This document shows, piece by piece, positions 1 to 9,025 of a DNA stretch of 64,000 bases; the stretch's first letter is position 1, and each line of letters begins with the position of its first letter. Made by a program: the position numbers and the translations under genes. The notes under the pieces were generated by a model, which saw only the letters and a list, made by a program, of their open reading frames with translations, did not search any database and had not been told where the DNA came from. Origin of the DNA: Clostridia bacterium (lineage in GTDB: Bacteria > Bacillota > Clostridia > Oscillospirales > Acutalibacteraceae); contig JAFXDE010000023.1 in NCBI GenBank assembly GCA_017516315.1, forward strand, positions 1 to 64,000, in the 5' to 3' direction.

Positions 1-839
1 GTATCACAAGAGCCGCAAAGAAGCACAACTCACCCGTTATCCTTCAGGTTTCTGCAGGTGCAAGAAAGTACGCTTCACACGATTACCTTGTGGCAATGGT
101 AAAGGCTGCTGCTGAAGAAACAGGTCTTCCCATCGCTCTTCATCTTGACCACGGCCCCGACTTCGAAACATGTAAGGCTTGCATCGACGGCGGCTTCACA
201 TCAGTAATGATCGACGGCTCACATCTTCCCTACGAGGAAAATGTAGCTCTTACAAAGCAGGTAGTTGACTACGCTCACGCTCACGGCTGTGTAGTAGAAG
301 GCGAGCTCGGTCAGCTTGCAGGTATCGAGGATGATGTTAATGTAAGCGAAGAAGATGCCAACTTCACAGACCCCGCACAGGTTTACGATTTCGTTACCAG
401 AACAGGCGTTGACTCACTCGCTATCGCTATCGGCACCAGCCACGGCGCTTACAAGTTCAAGCCCGGCCAGAAGCCCCAGCTCCGTTTCGACATCCTCAAG
501 GAAGTAGAAGAAAAGCTTCCCGGCTTCCCCATCGTTCTTCACGGTGCGTCTTCCGTTAATCAGGAAGACGTTAAGACCATCAACGCTTACGGCGGTGAAA
601 TGCCCGATGCTATCGGTATCCCCGAGGATATGCTCCGTAAGGCTGCTTCCATGGCTGTATGTAAGATCAATGTTGACTCTGATATCCGTATCGCTATGAC
701 AGCTGCTATCCGTAAGCACTACAGCGAAAATCCCAAGCACTTCGACCCCAGACAGTACCTCACTCCTGCAAGAGATGCAATCGAAGGCGTTGTTTCTCAT
801 AAGATCGAGACTGTTCTCGGCTGTGCTGACAAGGCTTAA
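1..839 (+). CDS. fba: class II fructose-1,6-bisphosphate aldolase (5' end missing)
   Basis: Glycolytic and gluconeogenic enzyme that splits fructose-1,6-bisphosphate into glyceraldehyde-3-phosphate and dihydroxyacetone phosphate in the cytoplasm, using zinc. The frame is open from base 3 with no upstream stop, and ITRAAKKHNSPVILQVSAGA precedes the first in-window ATG at 90, so the true N-terminus lies outside the window. Visible family marks are HLDHG (zinc histidine region), GELGQ, IGTSHGAYKF, VLHGASSV and NVDSDIRIA (phosphate binding). A strong terminator follows about 100 bases after the stop, so the gene ends its transcript. The family call is secure; only the first few dozen residues are absent. 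Confidence 0.95.
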   Translation, partial: ITRAAKKHNSPVILQVSAGARKYASHDYLVAMVKAAAEETGLPIALHLDHGPDFETCKACIDGGFTSVMIDGSHLPYEENVALTKQVVDYAHAHGCVVEGELGQLAGIEDDVNVSEEDANFTDPAQVYDFVTRTGVDSLAIAIGTSHGAYKFKPGQKPQLRFDILKEVEEKLPGFPIVLHGASSVNQEDVKTINAYGGEMPDAIGIPEDMLRKAASMAVCKINVDSDIRIAMTAAIRKHYSENPKHFDPRQYLTPARDAIEGVVSHKIETVLGCADKA

Positions 840-940
840 TTAATTCGTCAACATGACGGTTGCCACCTCTCCTTTAAGGCGAGGCAGAATCAGGCTCTGC
901 TGAAAAGAGAGCTGTTACAAATCAAAACGAAATAATTTCA

Positions 941-976
941 GGGTACACGATCGGAAGGTCGTGTACCCTGTTTTTT
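941..976 (+). terminator. rho-independent terminator of fba
   Basis: A perfect 10-base-pair stem, GGGTACACGA with TCGTGTACCC, closes an 8-base loop and is followed by TGTTTTTT. It sits downstream of the aldolase stop on the same strand. The stretch between the stop and this hairpin holds no gene. Confidence 0.93.
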
Positions 977-1018
977 GTGTTTTTCATAGGTGCGACAATA
1001 GTTTATACGATTACAGCG

Positions 1019-1047
1019 AAAAACGAGGCTGCCACTAAGCAGCCTCG
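1019..1047 (-). terminator. terminator of the glg operon
   Basis: A 9-base-pair stem, CGAGGCTGC with GCAGCCTCG and a 6-base loop, is followed on the minus strand by TTTTT. It lies about 65 bases beyond the glgA stop and faces the aldolase terminator, so the two transcription units converge here. Confidence 0.88.
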
Positions 1048-1112
1048 CTATGCAATTAACCTTACGAAGTGGGGGAAGCTTATTCTATCTGCCCTTTCCC
1101 CGCTATTCCGAA

Positions 1113-2537
1113 TTATTTAAGTATTTCCTTATACATCTTAATATACTCATTTGCGCTCTTACCCCAGCTGTAGTCACATTCCATAGCTCTGACTACGAGG
1201 CCATCCCAGTACTCTCTGTTTTCGTAAGCACCGAGGCTTCTTCTGATAGCGCCGAGCATATCGTGAGCGTTGTAGGTCTTAAAGGTAAAGCCGTTACCCT
1301 GACCGTCACCGCTGTCGGTGATGGAGTCACGCAGACCGCCTGTCTCTCTTACGATGGGTACTGTACCGTAGCGCAGAGCCACCATCTGAGAAAGACCGCA
1401 GGGCTCGCTCTTTGAGGGCATAAGGAAGATGTCGGCACCGGCATAGATTTTTCTGGCAAGAGCAGGAATAAATCCGATTTCGATACCTACCTTTTCGGGA
1501 TACTTAGCTGCCATTTCCTTAAAGAAGTTTTCGTACTGCCAATCACCTGAGCCGAGAAGAGCTATCTGCACATCTGTGGTGTAAAGAAGCTCGTCGAGAA
1601 TACCCTTGATAAGGTCGAGACCCTTATGGGAAACGAGACGGGTAACGAGACCGATAATAGGCACATCGGGTCTCTGAGGAAGGCCGAGAGCCGCCTGAAG
1701 GTCCTTTTTATTCTCTGCCTTACCCTTTTTCACTGTCTTGACATCATAATTCTTTACGATGTTTTTATCGGTTTCGGGATTGTAGTTGTCAACATCGATA
1801 CCGTTGAGAATACCCTGTAATTTCCACTGACGGTCACGGAGAATAGTATCGAGACCGTGGCTGTACCATGGGTCAAGGATTTCGTTGGCATAAGAGGGAG
1901 AAACTGTAGTAACCTTATTTGCGCACTCGATAGCGCCCTTCATAAAGTTTACATCGCCGTCGTATTCCACGATGGATGTATCGTCGGGATTAAGACCGAT
2001 AACATCGTTTACGAGCTCAAGGCCGTATGTGCCCTGATACTGAATGTTATGAATGGTGAAAACAGTCTTTATTCCCTGATACCAGGGATCCTTGCTGTAG
2101 AAGGTAGAATAGAAAACGGGTGTGAGAGCTGACTGCCAGTCATTACAGTGAATGATGTCGGGCTTAAAGTCAACTACGGGAAGAATCTCTAAAACAGCAC
2201 GGGCAAAGAAGGTAAATCTTTCCGCATCGTCATAGTGACCGTAAATAGTGTCACGCTTGAAATAGTACTGATTGTCGATAAGATAATAGATAACGCCCTC
2301 ATGCTTAGCCTGGAATATACCGCAGTACTGTCTTCTCCAGGCTACAGGAACAGAAATATTTGTGACGAAGGTCATCTTATCCTTAAGCTCCTGCTTGATA
2401 GTGTCATAAAGAGGCATTACCACACGGCAGCCGATAAGTCTTTTACGGAGTGCCTGAGGGAGTGAGCCTGCCACATCACCCAGACCGCCGCTGGCCATAA
2501 AGGGAAGGGCTTCACTTGCAACATATAATACTTTCAT
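1113..2537 (-). CDS. glgA: glycogen synthase (ADP-glucose type, GT5)
   Basis: Transfers glucose from ADP-glucose to the growing alpha-1,4-glucan. The 474-residue length is normal. The N-terminal ADP-glucose loop reads ASGGLGDVAGSLP, the usual KTGGLGDV with Ala-Ser before GGL. HNIQYQGTYG and the C-terminal PSKSEPCGLSQM followed by GGLRDS are GT5 marks. AAAGGA precedes the ATG at good spacing. It is the last gene of glgB-glgC-glgD-glgA, 31 bases after glgD, and ends in a terminator. The lysine of the KTGGL motif, which contacts ADP-glucose in E. coli GlgA, is replaced here; I believe this is common in Clostridia rather than a sign of inactivity. Confidence 0.95.
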   Translation of the reverse strand: MKVLYVASEALPFMASGGLGDVAGSLPQALRKRLIGCRVVMPLYDTIKQELKDKMTFVTNISVPVAWRRQYCGIFQAKHEGVIYYLIDNQYYFKRDTIYGHYDDAERFTFFARAVLEILPVVDFKPDIIHCNDWQSALTPVFYSTFYSKDPWYQGIKTVFTIHNIQYQGTYGLELVNDVIGLNPDDTSIVEYDGDVNFMKGAIECANKVTTVSPSYANEILDPWYSHGLDTILRDRQWKLQGILNGIDVDNYNPETDKNIVKNYDVKTVKKGKAENKKDLQAALGLPQRPDVPIIGLVTRLVSHKGLDLIKGILDELLYTTDVQIALLGSGDWQYENFFKEMAAKYPEKVGIEIGFIPALARKIYAGADIFLMPSKSEPCGLSQMVALRYGTVPIVRETGGLRDSITDSGDGQGNGFTFKTYNAHDMLGAIRRSLGAYENREYWDGLVVRAMECDYSWGKSANEYIKMYKEILK

Positions 2538-2568
2538 TTTTTTTGTTTCCTTTCAGGGTATTTTGCTT

Positions 2569-3684
2569 TTATACTGTAGTGCCTTTACCGATATAAAGAG
2601 GATAGGTCTCTGCACCGCTAAGCTCACGGTTAGGCTTGATTACTACATTTTTATCGAGGATAGCACAGTTTACAACTGCACCTGCGCCGATGAAGCAGTC
2701 CTGCATAATGATAGAGTTTTTAACTACTGCACCCTCAGCAATCTGAACGCCACGTGAAAGCACGGAGTTTTCTACCGTACCCTTAACGATACAGCCGTCT
2801 GATACGAGAGAATTGGCAGCCTTTGAGCATACACCGTAAATAGCAGGCATATCGTCACGCACTTTGGTATAAACAGGATTTTCCTTTGCAAAAAGATCCT
2901 TGAATTCACCTGAAAGAAGCTGCATACTGATATCATAATAGCTCTGAAGTGAATCGATGGTTTTAGCGTAGGTGTCTACCTTATAGCCTTTGATTTTAAG
3001 GTTATTCACATTCTTTGCGATAGCTTCCTTTTCAAAGCTTTCACGGATGGAGCCTGAGCCCGCAGCAGCGCTGATAATTCTCTGAAGGAGAACACGGCTC
3101 ATTACGATGATGTTAAGAGCATAATCGCAGGCCTCGTCACCGTGCTGGTCTACTGTAACCTTTTTAATGTCATTACCCTTGATATCGAAGGTCATAATGT
3201 TCTTAAGCTTGGGAGCTACGCCTCTCTTATAGGCTACGGTGATATCTGCACCGCTGTCCTGATGGAAGTCGAGAAGATCTCCGTAATTGATGTTACATAC
3301 TGCGTTACAGTCAGCTAAAACCACATAATCCTTACCTGACTTTGAGATATAACCCATCATACCCTGTAATGCCTCGAGACGGCTTTCGTAAACGCCGCTG
3401 TCAGAAAGATTAAAGGGAGGAAGGATAGTCATACCGTCTCTTTTTCTGGAAAGGTCCCATGCCTGACCTGAGCCGAGATGGTCCATAAGAGACTGATAAT
3501 TTGCCTTAGTGCTGATGCCTACTTTGGTGATACCGCTGTTTACCATACCGGAAAGCACGAAGTCAATAAGTCTGTATCTTCCTGCAAAGGGAACAGAACC
3601 CATGGTACGCACTGTGGTAAGCTCATTGAGGTGATCGTCATAAACATTTGAATAGATAATACCTAAAACATTTGCAGCGTACAT
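2569..3684 (-). CDS. glgD: GlgD, regulatory-type subunit of ADP-glucose pyrophosphorylase
   Basis: A 371-residue paralogue of GlgC. In Firmicutes GlgD pairs with GlgC and raises ADP-glucose pyrophosphorylase activity while being poorly catalytic alone. The nucleotidyltransferase start is degenerate: NVLGIIYSNVYDD stands where catalytic subunits have a GGxGxRL loop, as expected for GlgD. The fold core FAGRYRLIDFVLSGMVNSGI is kept, and a C-terminal left-handed beta-helix carries hexapeptide-like repeats (GAVVKNSIIMQDCFIGAGAV). It starts 1 base after the glgC stop with AGGGGG upstream, so it is co-transcribed and probably co-translated with glgC. Confidence 0.93.
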   Translation of the reverse strand: MYAANVLGIIYSNVYDDHLNELTTVRTMGSVPFAGRYRLIDFVLSGMVNSGITKVGISTKANYQSLMDHLGSGQAWDLSRKRDGMTILPPFNLSDSGVYESRLEALQGMMGYISKSGKDYVVLADCNAVCNINYGDLLDFHQDSGADITVAYKRGVAPKLKNIMTFDIKGNDIKKVTVDQHGDEACDYALNIIVMSRVLLQRIISAAAGSGSIRESFEKEAIAKNVNNLKIKGYKVDTYAKTIDSLQSYYDISMQLLSGEFKDLFAKENPVYTKVRDDMPAIYGVCSKAANSLVSDGCIVKGTVENSVLSRGVQIAEGAVVKNSIIMQDCFIGAGAVVNCAILDKNVVIKPNRELSGAETYPLYIGKGTTV

Positions 3685-3685
3685 A

Positions 3686-4900
3686 TTATTTTACCCCCTT
3701 TACATCTGTGTCTATCATTTCCTTAGCCGCTACTGAAGCGCCCTTACCGATTACTACCTTTTCACCGATAACTGTTACGCCCCAATCGTCACGGTTTGCG
3801 CTGTCTTCAGGACTGAGACCTACCTTGGCATCTTCCTCGATAACAGCATTTTCTGCGATTATGGAATATTCTACCGTAGCGCCTGCCTTAATGGTGGTGC
3901 CGGGCATAATAATAGAATATCTTACCTTAGCACCCTCTTCGATCGTTACATTGGAGAAGAGAACCGAATAGTCTACCTCACCGCCGATATAACAGCCTTC
4001 ACCTACCATTGAGTTTTCGAGCTTCGCTGTAGCTGAAACAAAATGAGGAGGAGCGATGGGATTTCTCGAATAAATCTTCCAGCTGTCATCAGAAAGGTCG
4101 AGATCTACCTTCGGATTAAGAAGATCGAGATTAGCCTCCCAAAGGCTGTCTATAGTTCCTACATCCTTCCAATAGCCGTCGAATTTATATGCGAACATTC
4201 TCTCGCCGTTTGCGTGCATAGCAGGAATAACGTCATGTCCGAAATCGTTACCTGATTCGGGATTGTTTTCATCGTCGATAAGATACTGACGCAGCTTGCT
4301 CCAGGTGAAGATATAAACACCCATTGAAGCCTTGTTGCTCTTCGGATTTTTCGGCTTTTCTTCGAATTCGCTGATAGAGCCGTCGTCGTTTACGAACATA
4401 AGACCGAAGCGTGATGCTTCCTCCCAGGGTACCTCGAGCATAGCGATAGTGCAGGCTGCATCCTTTTCCTTGTGGAACTTGAGCATCTTGTTATAGTCCA
4501 TCTTATAAATATGGTCACCTGAAAGAACGGCTACATATTCGGGATTATAACGGTCGATGAAATTTATGTTCTGATAAATGGCATTTGCCGTACCCTTGTA
4601 CCATTCTGTACCCTTTATCTGCTGATAGGGTGAAAGAACATGTACACCGCCGTAGGATCTGTCAAGGTCCCAGGGACGGCCGTTTCCGATGTAATCATTC
4701 AGCTCGAGGGGCTGATACTGAGTAAGAACGCCGACTGTTTCGATACCTGAATTGATACAGTTGGAAAGAGGGAAGTCGATGATGCGGTACTTTCCGCCGT
4801 AAGGAACAGCGGGCTTTGCGATGTTTTTGGTAAGTATGCCGAGTCTGCTACCCTGACCGCCGGCAAGGAGCATTGCAAGACATTCTGTTTTCTTGACCAT
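3686..4900 (-). CDS. glgC: glucose-1-phosphate adenylyltransferase
   Basis: Makes ADP-glucose from ATP and glucose-1-phosphate, the committed step of bacterial glycogen synthesis. The N-terminal loop [15 protein letters not shown], then [20 protein letters not shown], and [11 protein letters not shown] define the catalytic domain; a left-handed beta-helix fills the C-terminal third. A longer frame starts 5 codons earlier, but the GGAGG ribosome site lies inside those codons and is spaced correctly for the ATG at 4900, so I start there. It sits between glgB and glgD. Allosteric control of the GlgC-GlgD pair is family knowledge and is not visible in the sequence. Confidence 0.95.
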   Translation of the reverse strand: MVKKTECLAMLLAGGQGSRLGILTKNIAKPAVPYGGKYRIIDFPLSNCINSGIETVGVLTQYQPLELNDYIGNGRPWDLDRSYGGVHVLSPYQQIKGTEWYKGTANAIYQNINFIDRYNPEYVAVLSGDHIYKMDYNKMLKFHKEKDAACTIAMLEVPWEEASRFGLMFVNDDGSISEFEEKPKNPKSNKASMGVYIFTWSKLRQYLIDDENNPESGNDFGHDVIPAMHANGERMFAYKFDGYWKDVGTIDSLWEANLDLLNPKVDLDLSDDSWKIYSRNPIAPPHFVSATAKLENSMVGEGCYIGGEVDYSVLFSNVTIEEGAKVRYSIIMPGTTIKAGATVEYSIIAENAVIEEDAKVGLSPEDSANRDDWGVTVIGEKVVIGKGASVAAKEMIDTDVKGVK

Positions 4901-4931
4901 AATTATTTCCTCCATTTCTTTTTTATATAGA

Positions 4932-6875
4932 TTATTTATTAGCTTTTTTAGTGTCAGCCTTTTCTGTCTTTGCCTTAGTCTTTTTAGGCTTTACTCTGAA
5001 AATAATACCGGAAAGACCGGGAAGGTCAACTGTTATACTGTTTTCGAAGCCGTGCATAGGTATCTTCTTTGAAGAAACTCTGGTTTTCGTACCCTTGCCG
5101 CTTCCTCCGAATTCCTCACTGTCGGAATTAAGAATTACCTCGTAGACGCCTTCCTTTTCCACACCGAAGGAATATTTCTCACGGTAAACAGGAGTGAAGT
5201 TACAGGCGATTACTATTTCGTCACCATTTTTATCCTTACGGGAGAAAGCGATTACACTGTTATCCTTGTCGTCGCTTACGAGCCACTTGAAGCCCTCCCA
5301 GCTGTAATCGATTTCCCAGAAGGCGGGATATTTAAGATAGATGCGGTTAAGCTTCTTAACATAGCTCTTAAGCTGTCTGTGCTTTTCGTATTCGAGAAGC
5401 AGCCAATCCAAACCGCTGTCATATTTCCATTCGATGAACTGACCGAATTCCTGTCCCATAAAGGTAAGCTTTTTACCGGGATGAGCCATCATATAGCACA
5501 TAAAGGAGCGAAGTCCGTCAAATTTTTCACCGTACTCACCGGGCATCTTGCCGATAAGAGAGCATTTACCGTGAACGACCTCATCGTGGGAGATGGGGAG
5601 AACGAAATTTTCCGAGAAGGCATAGAAGAACGAGAAGGTAAGAAGATTATGATTATACTTTCTGGAAAGACCGTCCATAGAGAAATATCTCAAAGCATCG
5701 TTCATCCAGCCCATATTCCATTTGAAATTAAAGCCGAGACCGCCGATATCCGTAGGCTTGGAAACGAGAGGCCAAGCCGTACTCTCCTCTGCTATCATCA
5801 AAGGATTATTATGCTCTCTGAAAATGCCCGAATTGAGCTTTCTTAAGAAGTCGACAGCTTCAAGATTTTCGTTTCCGCCGTATTTGTTAGCTATCCACTG
5901 ACCGTGTTCTCTGCCGTAGTCAAGATAAAGCATAGAGGCGACCGCATCTACACGGAGTCCGTCGATATGGAATTTATCGAGCCAGAAATTAGCCGAAGAC
6001 ATAAGGAAGGATATAACCTCGTTTCTTCCGAAGTCAAATACCTTGGTGCCCCACTGCTTATGCTCGCCCTTTTTATCATCCTTGTATTCATAGCATGCCT
6101 CACCGTCGAAATCGGCAAGTCCGTGCTCATCCTTCGGGAAATGAGCAGGCACCCAGTCCAGAATAACACTGATACCGTTTTGATGGCATTTATCCACGAA
6201 GTACATAAAATCCTTAGGTGTGCCATATCTCGATGTAGCTGCGAAATAGCCTGTTACCTGGTAGCCCCAGGAACCGTCAAAGGGATATTCCGAAAGAGGC
6301 ATAAGCTCGATATGGGTGTAGCCCATATCCTTTACATAGGGTATAAGCTCATCGGCTAAATCCCTATAGGAATAGGGGGCCTCCTCGCCGTAAATTTTCC
6401 AGGAGCCGGCGTGGACCTCGTAAATATTCATGGGAGATTCGTAAACATTGATTTCTTCCTTTGCCTTTATCCATTTACTGTCTCCCCATTTATAGCCTGA
6501 AAGCTCATAGATTTTTGAGGCTGTACCGGGTCTTGTTTCGCTGTGAAAAGCATAGGGGTCACACTTTGCAGTCTTTTTTCCGTTTTGTGCGGTGACCGAG
6601 AATTTGTATTTATCAAATTCCTTAACATCCGCGATGTAGCATTCCCACATACCCGCATCGTTGATTTTTTCCATAGGATTTCTGTATTCATCCCAGCTGT
6701 TGAAATCACCGATTACGCTGACAGCTTTCGCATGGGGTGCCCATACGCGGAAGGACCAGAGGTTTTTCTCATCGGGTACCTTATGGGCGCCCATATATTC
6801 ATAGGCCTTCATATTATTACCCTGATGGAAAAGATAAAGAGCAACATCGTCGCCGCGCTTTATTTTTTCAGCCAT
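4932..6875 (-). CDS. glgB: 1,4-alpha-glucan branching enzyme (GH13)
   Basis: Adds alpha-1,6 branches to glycogen. After an N-terminal CBM48-like module ([18 protein letters not shown]) comes the GH13 barrel with its nucleophile Asp in [11 protein letters not shown], acid/base Glu in [10 protein letters not shown] and HDEVVHG, followed by a C-terminal beta-sandwich and a Lys-rich tail. The open frame reaches 64 codons further upstream, but that extension is AT-rich and unlike GlgB, while GAGGGTG lies just before the ATG at 6875, giving 647 residues. First gene of the glg operon; a promoter is predicted about 85 bases upstream. Confidence 0.95.
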   Translation of the reverse strand: MAEKIKRGDDVALYLFHQGNNMKAYEYMGAHKVPDEKNLWSFRVWAPHAKAVSVIGDFNSWDEYRNPMEKINDAGMWECYIADVKEFDKYKFSVTAQNGKKTAKCDPYAFHSETRPGTASKIYELSGYKWGDSKWIKAKEEINVYESPMNIYEVHAGSWKIYGEEAPYSYRDLADELIPYVKDMGYTHIELMPLSEYPFDGSWGYQVTGYFAATSRYGTPKDFMYFVDKCHQNGISVILDWVPAHFPKDEHGLADFDGEACYEYKDDKKGEHKQWGTKVFDFGRNEVISFLMSSANFWLDKFHIDGLRVDAVASMLYLDYGREHGQWIANKYGGNENLEAVDFLRKLNSGIFREHNNPLMIAEESTAWPLVSKPTDIGGLGFNFKWNMGWMNDALRYFSMDGLSRKYNHNLLTFSFFYAFSENFVLPISHDEVVHGKCSLIGKMPGEYGEKFDGLRSFMCYMMAHPGKKLTFMGQEFGQFIEWKYDSGLDWLLLEYEKHRQLKSYVKKLNRIYLKYPAFWEIDYSWEGFKWLVSDDKDNSVIAFSRKDKNGDEIVIACNFTPVYREKYSFGVEKEGVYEVILNSDSEEFGGSGKGTKTRVSSKKIPMHGFENSITVDLPGLSGIIFRVKPKKTKAKTEKADTKKANK

Positions 6876-6959
6876 TTTTTCACCCTCTTTTTTATTCTTA
6901 TTCGTGATTTTTAAAGGCAAAAGGGCGCAAAGACCCACCTTTACAATTCTACAAATACC

Positions 6960-6988
6960 ATAATAACACTCCGAAAAATAAAATTCAA
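6960..6988 (-). promoter_or_regulatory. predicted sigma-A promoter of glgBCDA
   Basis: On the minus strand TTGAAT, 17 bases, TATTAT, about 85 bases before the glgB start. It falls in the 389-base gap between glgB and trpS, which otherwise holds the trpS terminator and a short palindrome. Confidence 0.7.
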
Positions 6989-7121
6989 TAGTTTTTGTTA
7001 TTTTGTTACAAGATGATAAAAAACAATTCACATATTTTGTGAAGTTTGTTAAAAGAAACAGTTTCATTTTTGATAATTAAACGACAAGATAGGATTTTTG
7101 ACAGCAGGAGGTTTAATTGTA

Positions 7122-7136
7122 GCACATACTATGTGC
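7122..7136. other. 15-base palindrome upstream of the glg promoter
   Basis: GCACATA-C-TATGTGC is a perfect dyad with a 1-base centre, lying about 135 bases upstream of the predicted glg -35 box. It could be a regulator binding site or chance; no regulator gene is adjacent. Confidence 0.3.
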
Positions 7137-7200
7137 GAGAAAAGAAGAAAAATGCTGACAGAATTTCACAGCCGGTCCGTTAATCTTTTCTATACATAAT

Positions 7201-7229
7201 AAAAAGGACACGCCATACGACGTGTCCTT
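7201..7229 (-). terminator. terminator of trpS
   Basis: A 9-base-pair stem AAGGACACG / CGTGTCCTT with an 8-base loop, followed on the minus strand by a T-run. It lies 36 bases beyond the trpS stop. Confidence 0.9.
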
Positions 7230-7264
7230 GTGTTACAAATAATACAAATATTTCCTCAGTTCTC

Positions 7265-8299
7265 TTACGGCAGAATAAATCCGCACTTTTTCATCGCCTT
7301 GGCGAGGGTTCTGTTAGCCACTCTGTTTGCACTTTCTGCGCCCTTAGCGGCAAGCTCCTTAAGATAAGCCTGGTCCTTCATAAGCATTTCATAGCGTTCT
7401 CTTACGGGACGAAGCTCTTCGACCACAGCTTCACCTACAGCCTTTTTGAAGTCACCGTAGCCCTTGCCCTCGAAATCCTTCTGAATCTGCTCGTAGCTAA
7501 GATCCGTACAGGCGGAGTAAATGCTCATAAGGTTATTAACGCCGTCCTTGCCCTCACCGTAGTAAACACCGCCCTCGGAGTCGGTCACTGCGCTTCTGAT
7601 TTTCTTCATAATGGTTTCGGGTGCATCGAAAACAGAAACATAGGATTTGGGATTAGGATCGGACTTACTCATTTTCTTGGTGGGATCCTGCAGGGACATA
7701 ACGCGTGCAGAGCCTGTCTTGGAAATATAGGGATCGGGAATAGTAAAGGTATTTCCGTAAATTCCGTTAAAGCGTGCAGCGATGTCACGGGCGATTTCTA
7801 AGTGTTGCTTCTGGTCTGCACCTACGGGAACCAGATCAGCCTGATAAAGAAGAATATCAGCTGCCATAAGCACGGGATAGGAGAAAAGGCCTACATTGAC
7901 ATTATCTGCGTGGGAGAGGGATTTATCCTTGAACTGAGTCATTCTTGACATCTCGCCGAACTGTGTGTAGCAGTTGAGAATCCAGGCAAGCTGTGAATGA
8001 GCAGGCACATGGCTCTGAATGAAAATGATGTTCTTTTCCGGGTCAAGACCGATGGCAAGGAGAAGTGCGAAAACCTCCATAATCTGCTTACGGAGCTTTG
8101 CAGGGTCCTGTCTTACGGTGATAGCATGAAGGTCGGCTACTGCGAAAGCACTGTCAAATTCGTCGGAGAGAAGCTTCCAGTTCTTAAGTGCGCCAAGGTA
8201 ATTTCCGAGAGTAGGAATACCTGAGGGCTGAATACAGGAAAGAATCTTTTTTCTCTTTTCGGGTGCTTCTGCACCGGGTACTATGATTTTTTCTTCCAT
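7265..8299 (-). CDS. trpS: tryptophanyl-tRNA synthetase
   Basis: Charges tRNA-Trp. This class I synthetase has a HIGH-like site in PSGIPTLGNYLGALKNW and a KMSKS loop in DPTKKMSKSDPNPKS, with VLMAADILLYQADLVPVGADQ typical of TrpRS. The 344-residue length is normal. AGGA precedes the ATG and a consensus promoter lies 43 bases upstream. I looked for a T-box leader, common on Firmicute synthetase genes, and saw no conserved T-box sequence or terminator in the short leader, so control by uncharged tRNA is not supported. It is a single-gene unit. Confidence 0.96.
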   Translation of the reverse strand: MEEKIIVPGAEAPEKRKKILSCIQPSGIPTLGNYLGALKNWKLLSDEFDSAFAVADLHAITVRQDPAKLRKQIMEVFALLLAIGLDPEKNIIFIQSHVPAHSQLAWILNCYTQFGEMSRMTQFKDKSLSHADNVNVGLFSYPVLMAADILLYQADLVPVGADQKQHLEIARDIAARFNGIYGNTFTIPDPYISKTGSARVMSLQDPTKKMSKSDPNPKSYVSVFDAPETIMKKIRSAVTDSEGGVYYGEGKDGVNNLMSIYSACTDLSYEQIQKDFEGKGYGDFKKAVGEAVVEELRPVRERYEMLMKDQAYLKELAAKGAESANRVANRTLAKAMKKCGFILP

Positions 8300-8341
8300 T
8301 TTATATCGTCCTTTCGGATTGAACTTTAATTGAATGCTATA

Positions 8342-8370
8342 ATTATATTAGAAAGAGAGTTTTTTGTCAA
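8342..8370 (-). promoter_or_regulatory. predicted promoter of trpS
   Basis: On the minus strand TTGACA, 17 bases, TATAAT: a full consensus sigma-A promoter. The implied leader to the trpS ATG is only about 35 bases, too short for a T-box. Confidence 0.85.
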
Positions 8371-8540
8371 GAAAAAGAAGGGCATAAGCGCCCCAACATA
8401 TCCATCATATCAAATCCAAAAGATAAAGTCAATGCTTTTTGTGCATTTTTCATAGTTTCTGCGTAATATACGAAAAACTAAAGTTAACTTTGTACAATTT
8501 AGATATTGCATTTGGCAAAAATATATGTTATATTATAGTC

Positions 8541-8910
8541 ACAGAAAGGGAAAGGTGATACCAATGTACAGGTAATCCGAAAGAACTCTTTAAATAAGAA
8601 GATAAAAAACCAAAAACAAAAACTAATAAAAAATGAAAAGTAAACAAAATACAAAACAAAAATTGTCTACAAAAATCTTCTTAAAATTTAAAGAGTCCGA
8701 AAAAGTTCTTCATAAAGAAACATCAGGCATTGAAGATATAGATTGAAAGAAAAAATGAAAAAAAGAAGATGCCCGATGAATCAAAAATGAAGAAAATCCA
8801 TTCTGTAGAAAGAGAGGATAACAAAAGATGTTAGATAACAAGAATGAACAGAGATAACCCCCCGGACCAAGAAAAGATGTGTAAAGAAACATCGGTCCCG
8901 GGGGTTATTT
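8541..8910 (+). ncRNA. candidate structured non-coding RNA, A-rich with long stems
   Basis: The 726-base gap between trpS and the S66 gene has no convincing protein gene. On the plus strand a promoter-like pair (TTGCAT-17-TATATT at 8506-8534, or TTGGCA-16-TATAGT at 8512-8539) precedes an unusual purine-rich tract. Stems are visible: 8586-8602 (ACTCTTTAAA, TAAGAAGAT) pairs with 8674-8695 around a C/A-only loop of about 70 bases; 8721-8730 pairs with 8769-8778 (one mismatch); 8854-8868 pairs with 8894-8908 (15 pairs, one mismatch) around an inner GATGT/ACATC stem. TAAAGAAACATC occurs twice (8713, 8882). No known RNA family is recognised. It could instead be decayed sequence. Confidence 0.45.
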
Positions 8911-8926
8911 CAGTTTAGGGAGAATT

Positions 8927-8954
8927 TGTAGGGGATGGCGTCCTCGAAATTCCG
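8927..8954 (+). repeat. interspersed repeat, copy 1
   Basis: A 28-base motif beginning TGTAGGGGATGGCGTCCTCG. An inverted copy with 25 of 28 identical bases lies at 10126-10153, so the pair flanks the S66 peptidase-like gene. Such GC-rich intergenic motifs behave like REP elements. Confidence 0.65.
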
Positions 8955-8974
8955 CCATTATATAGAGTATAATC

Positions 8975-8998
8975 GTAGGGGCGACCATTGGTCGTCTG
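8975..8998 (+). repeat. REP-like palindromic motif
   Basis: GTAGGGGCGACCATTGGTCG contains the dyad CGACCA-T-TGGTCG. The GTAGGGG lead-in is shared with the repeat at 8927, which suggests a related REP-like unit. Only this copy is seen in the window. Confidence 0.45.
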
Positions 8999-9025
8999 TT
9001 TTTTTACATAAAAAAGGCAGGATTA

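Noticed and set aside
5379..6359. Long plus-strand frames opposite glgB
   Set aside because: Antisense to a conserved enzyme; no SD or family match.
6876..7067. 64-codon N-terminal extension of glgB
   Set aside because: AT-rich, unlike branching enzymes, contains the predicted promoter, and a proper SD precedes the ATG at 6875.
7265..8370. T-box leader for trpS
   Set aside because: Promoter-to-start distance is only about 35 bases, and no T-box sequence or antiterminator is seen.
8710..8892. 60-codon minus-strand frame inside the RNA candidate
   Set aside because: Phe/Ser/Leu-rich by base bias (complement of an A/G-rich tract), no SD and no family; a shadow.
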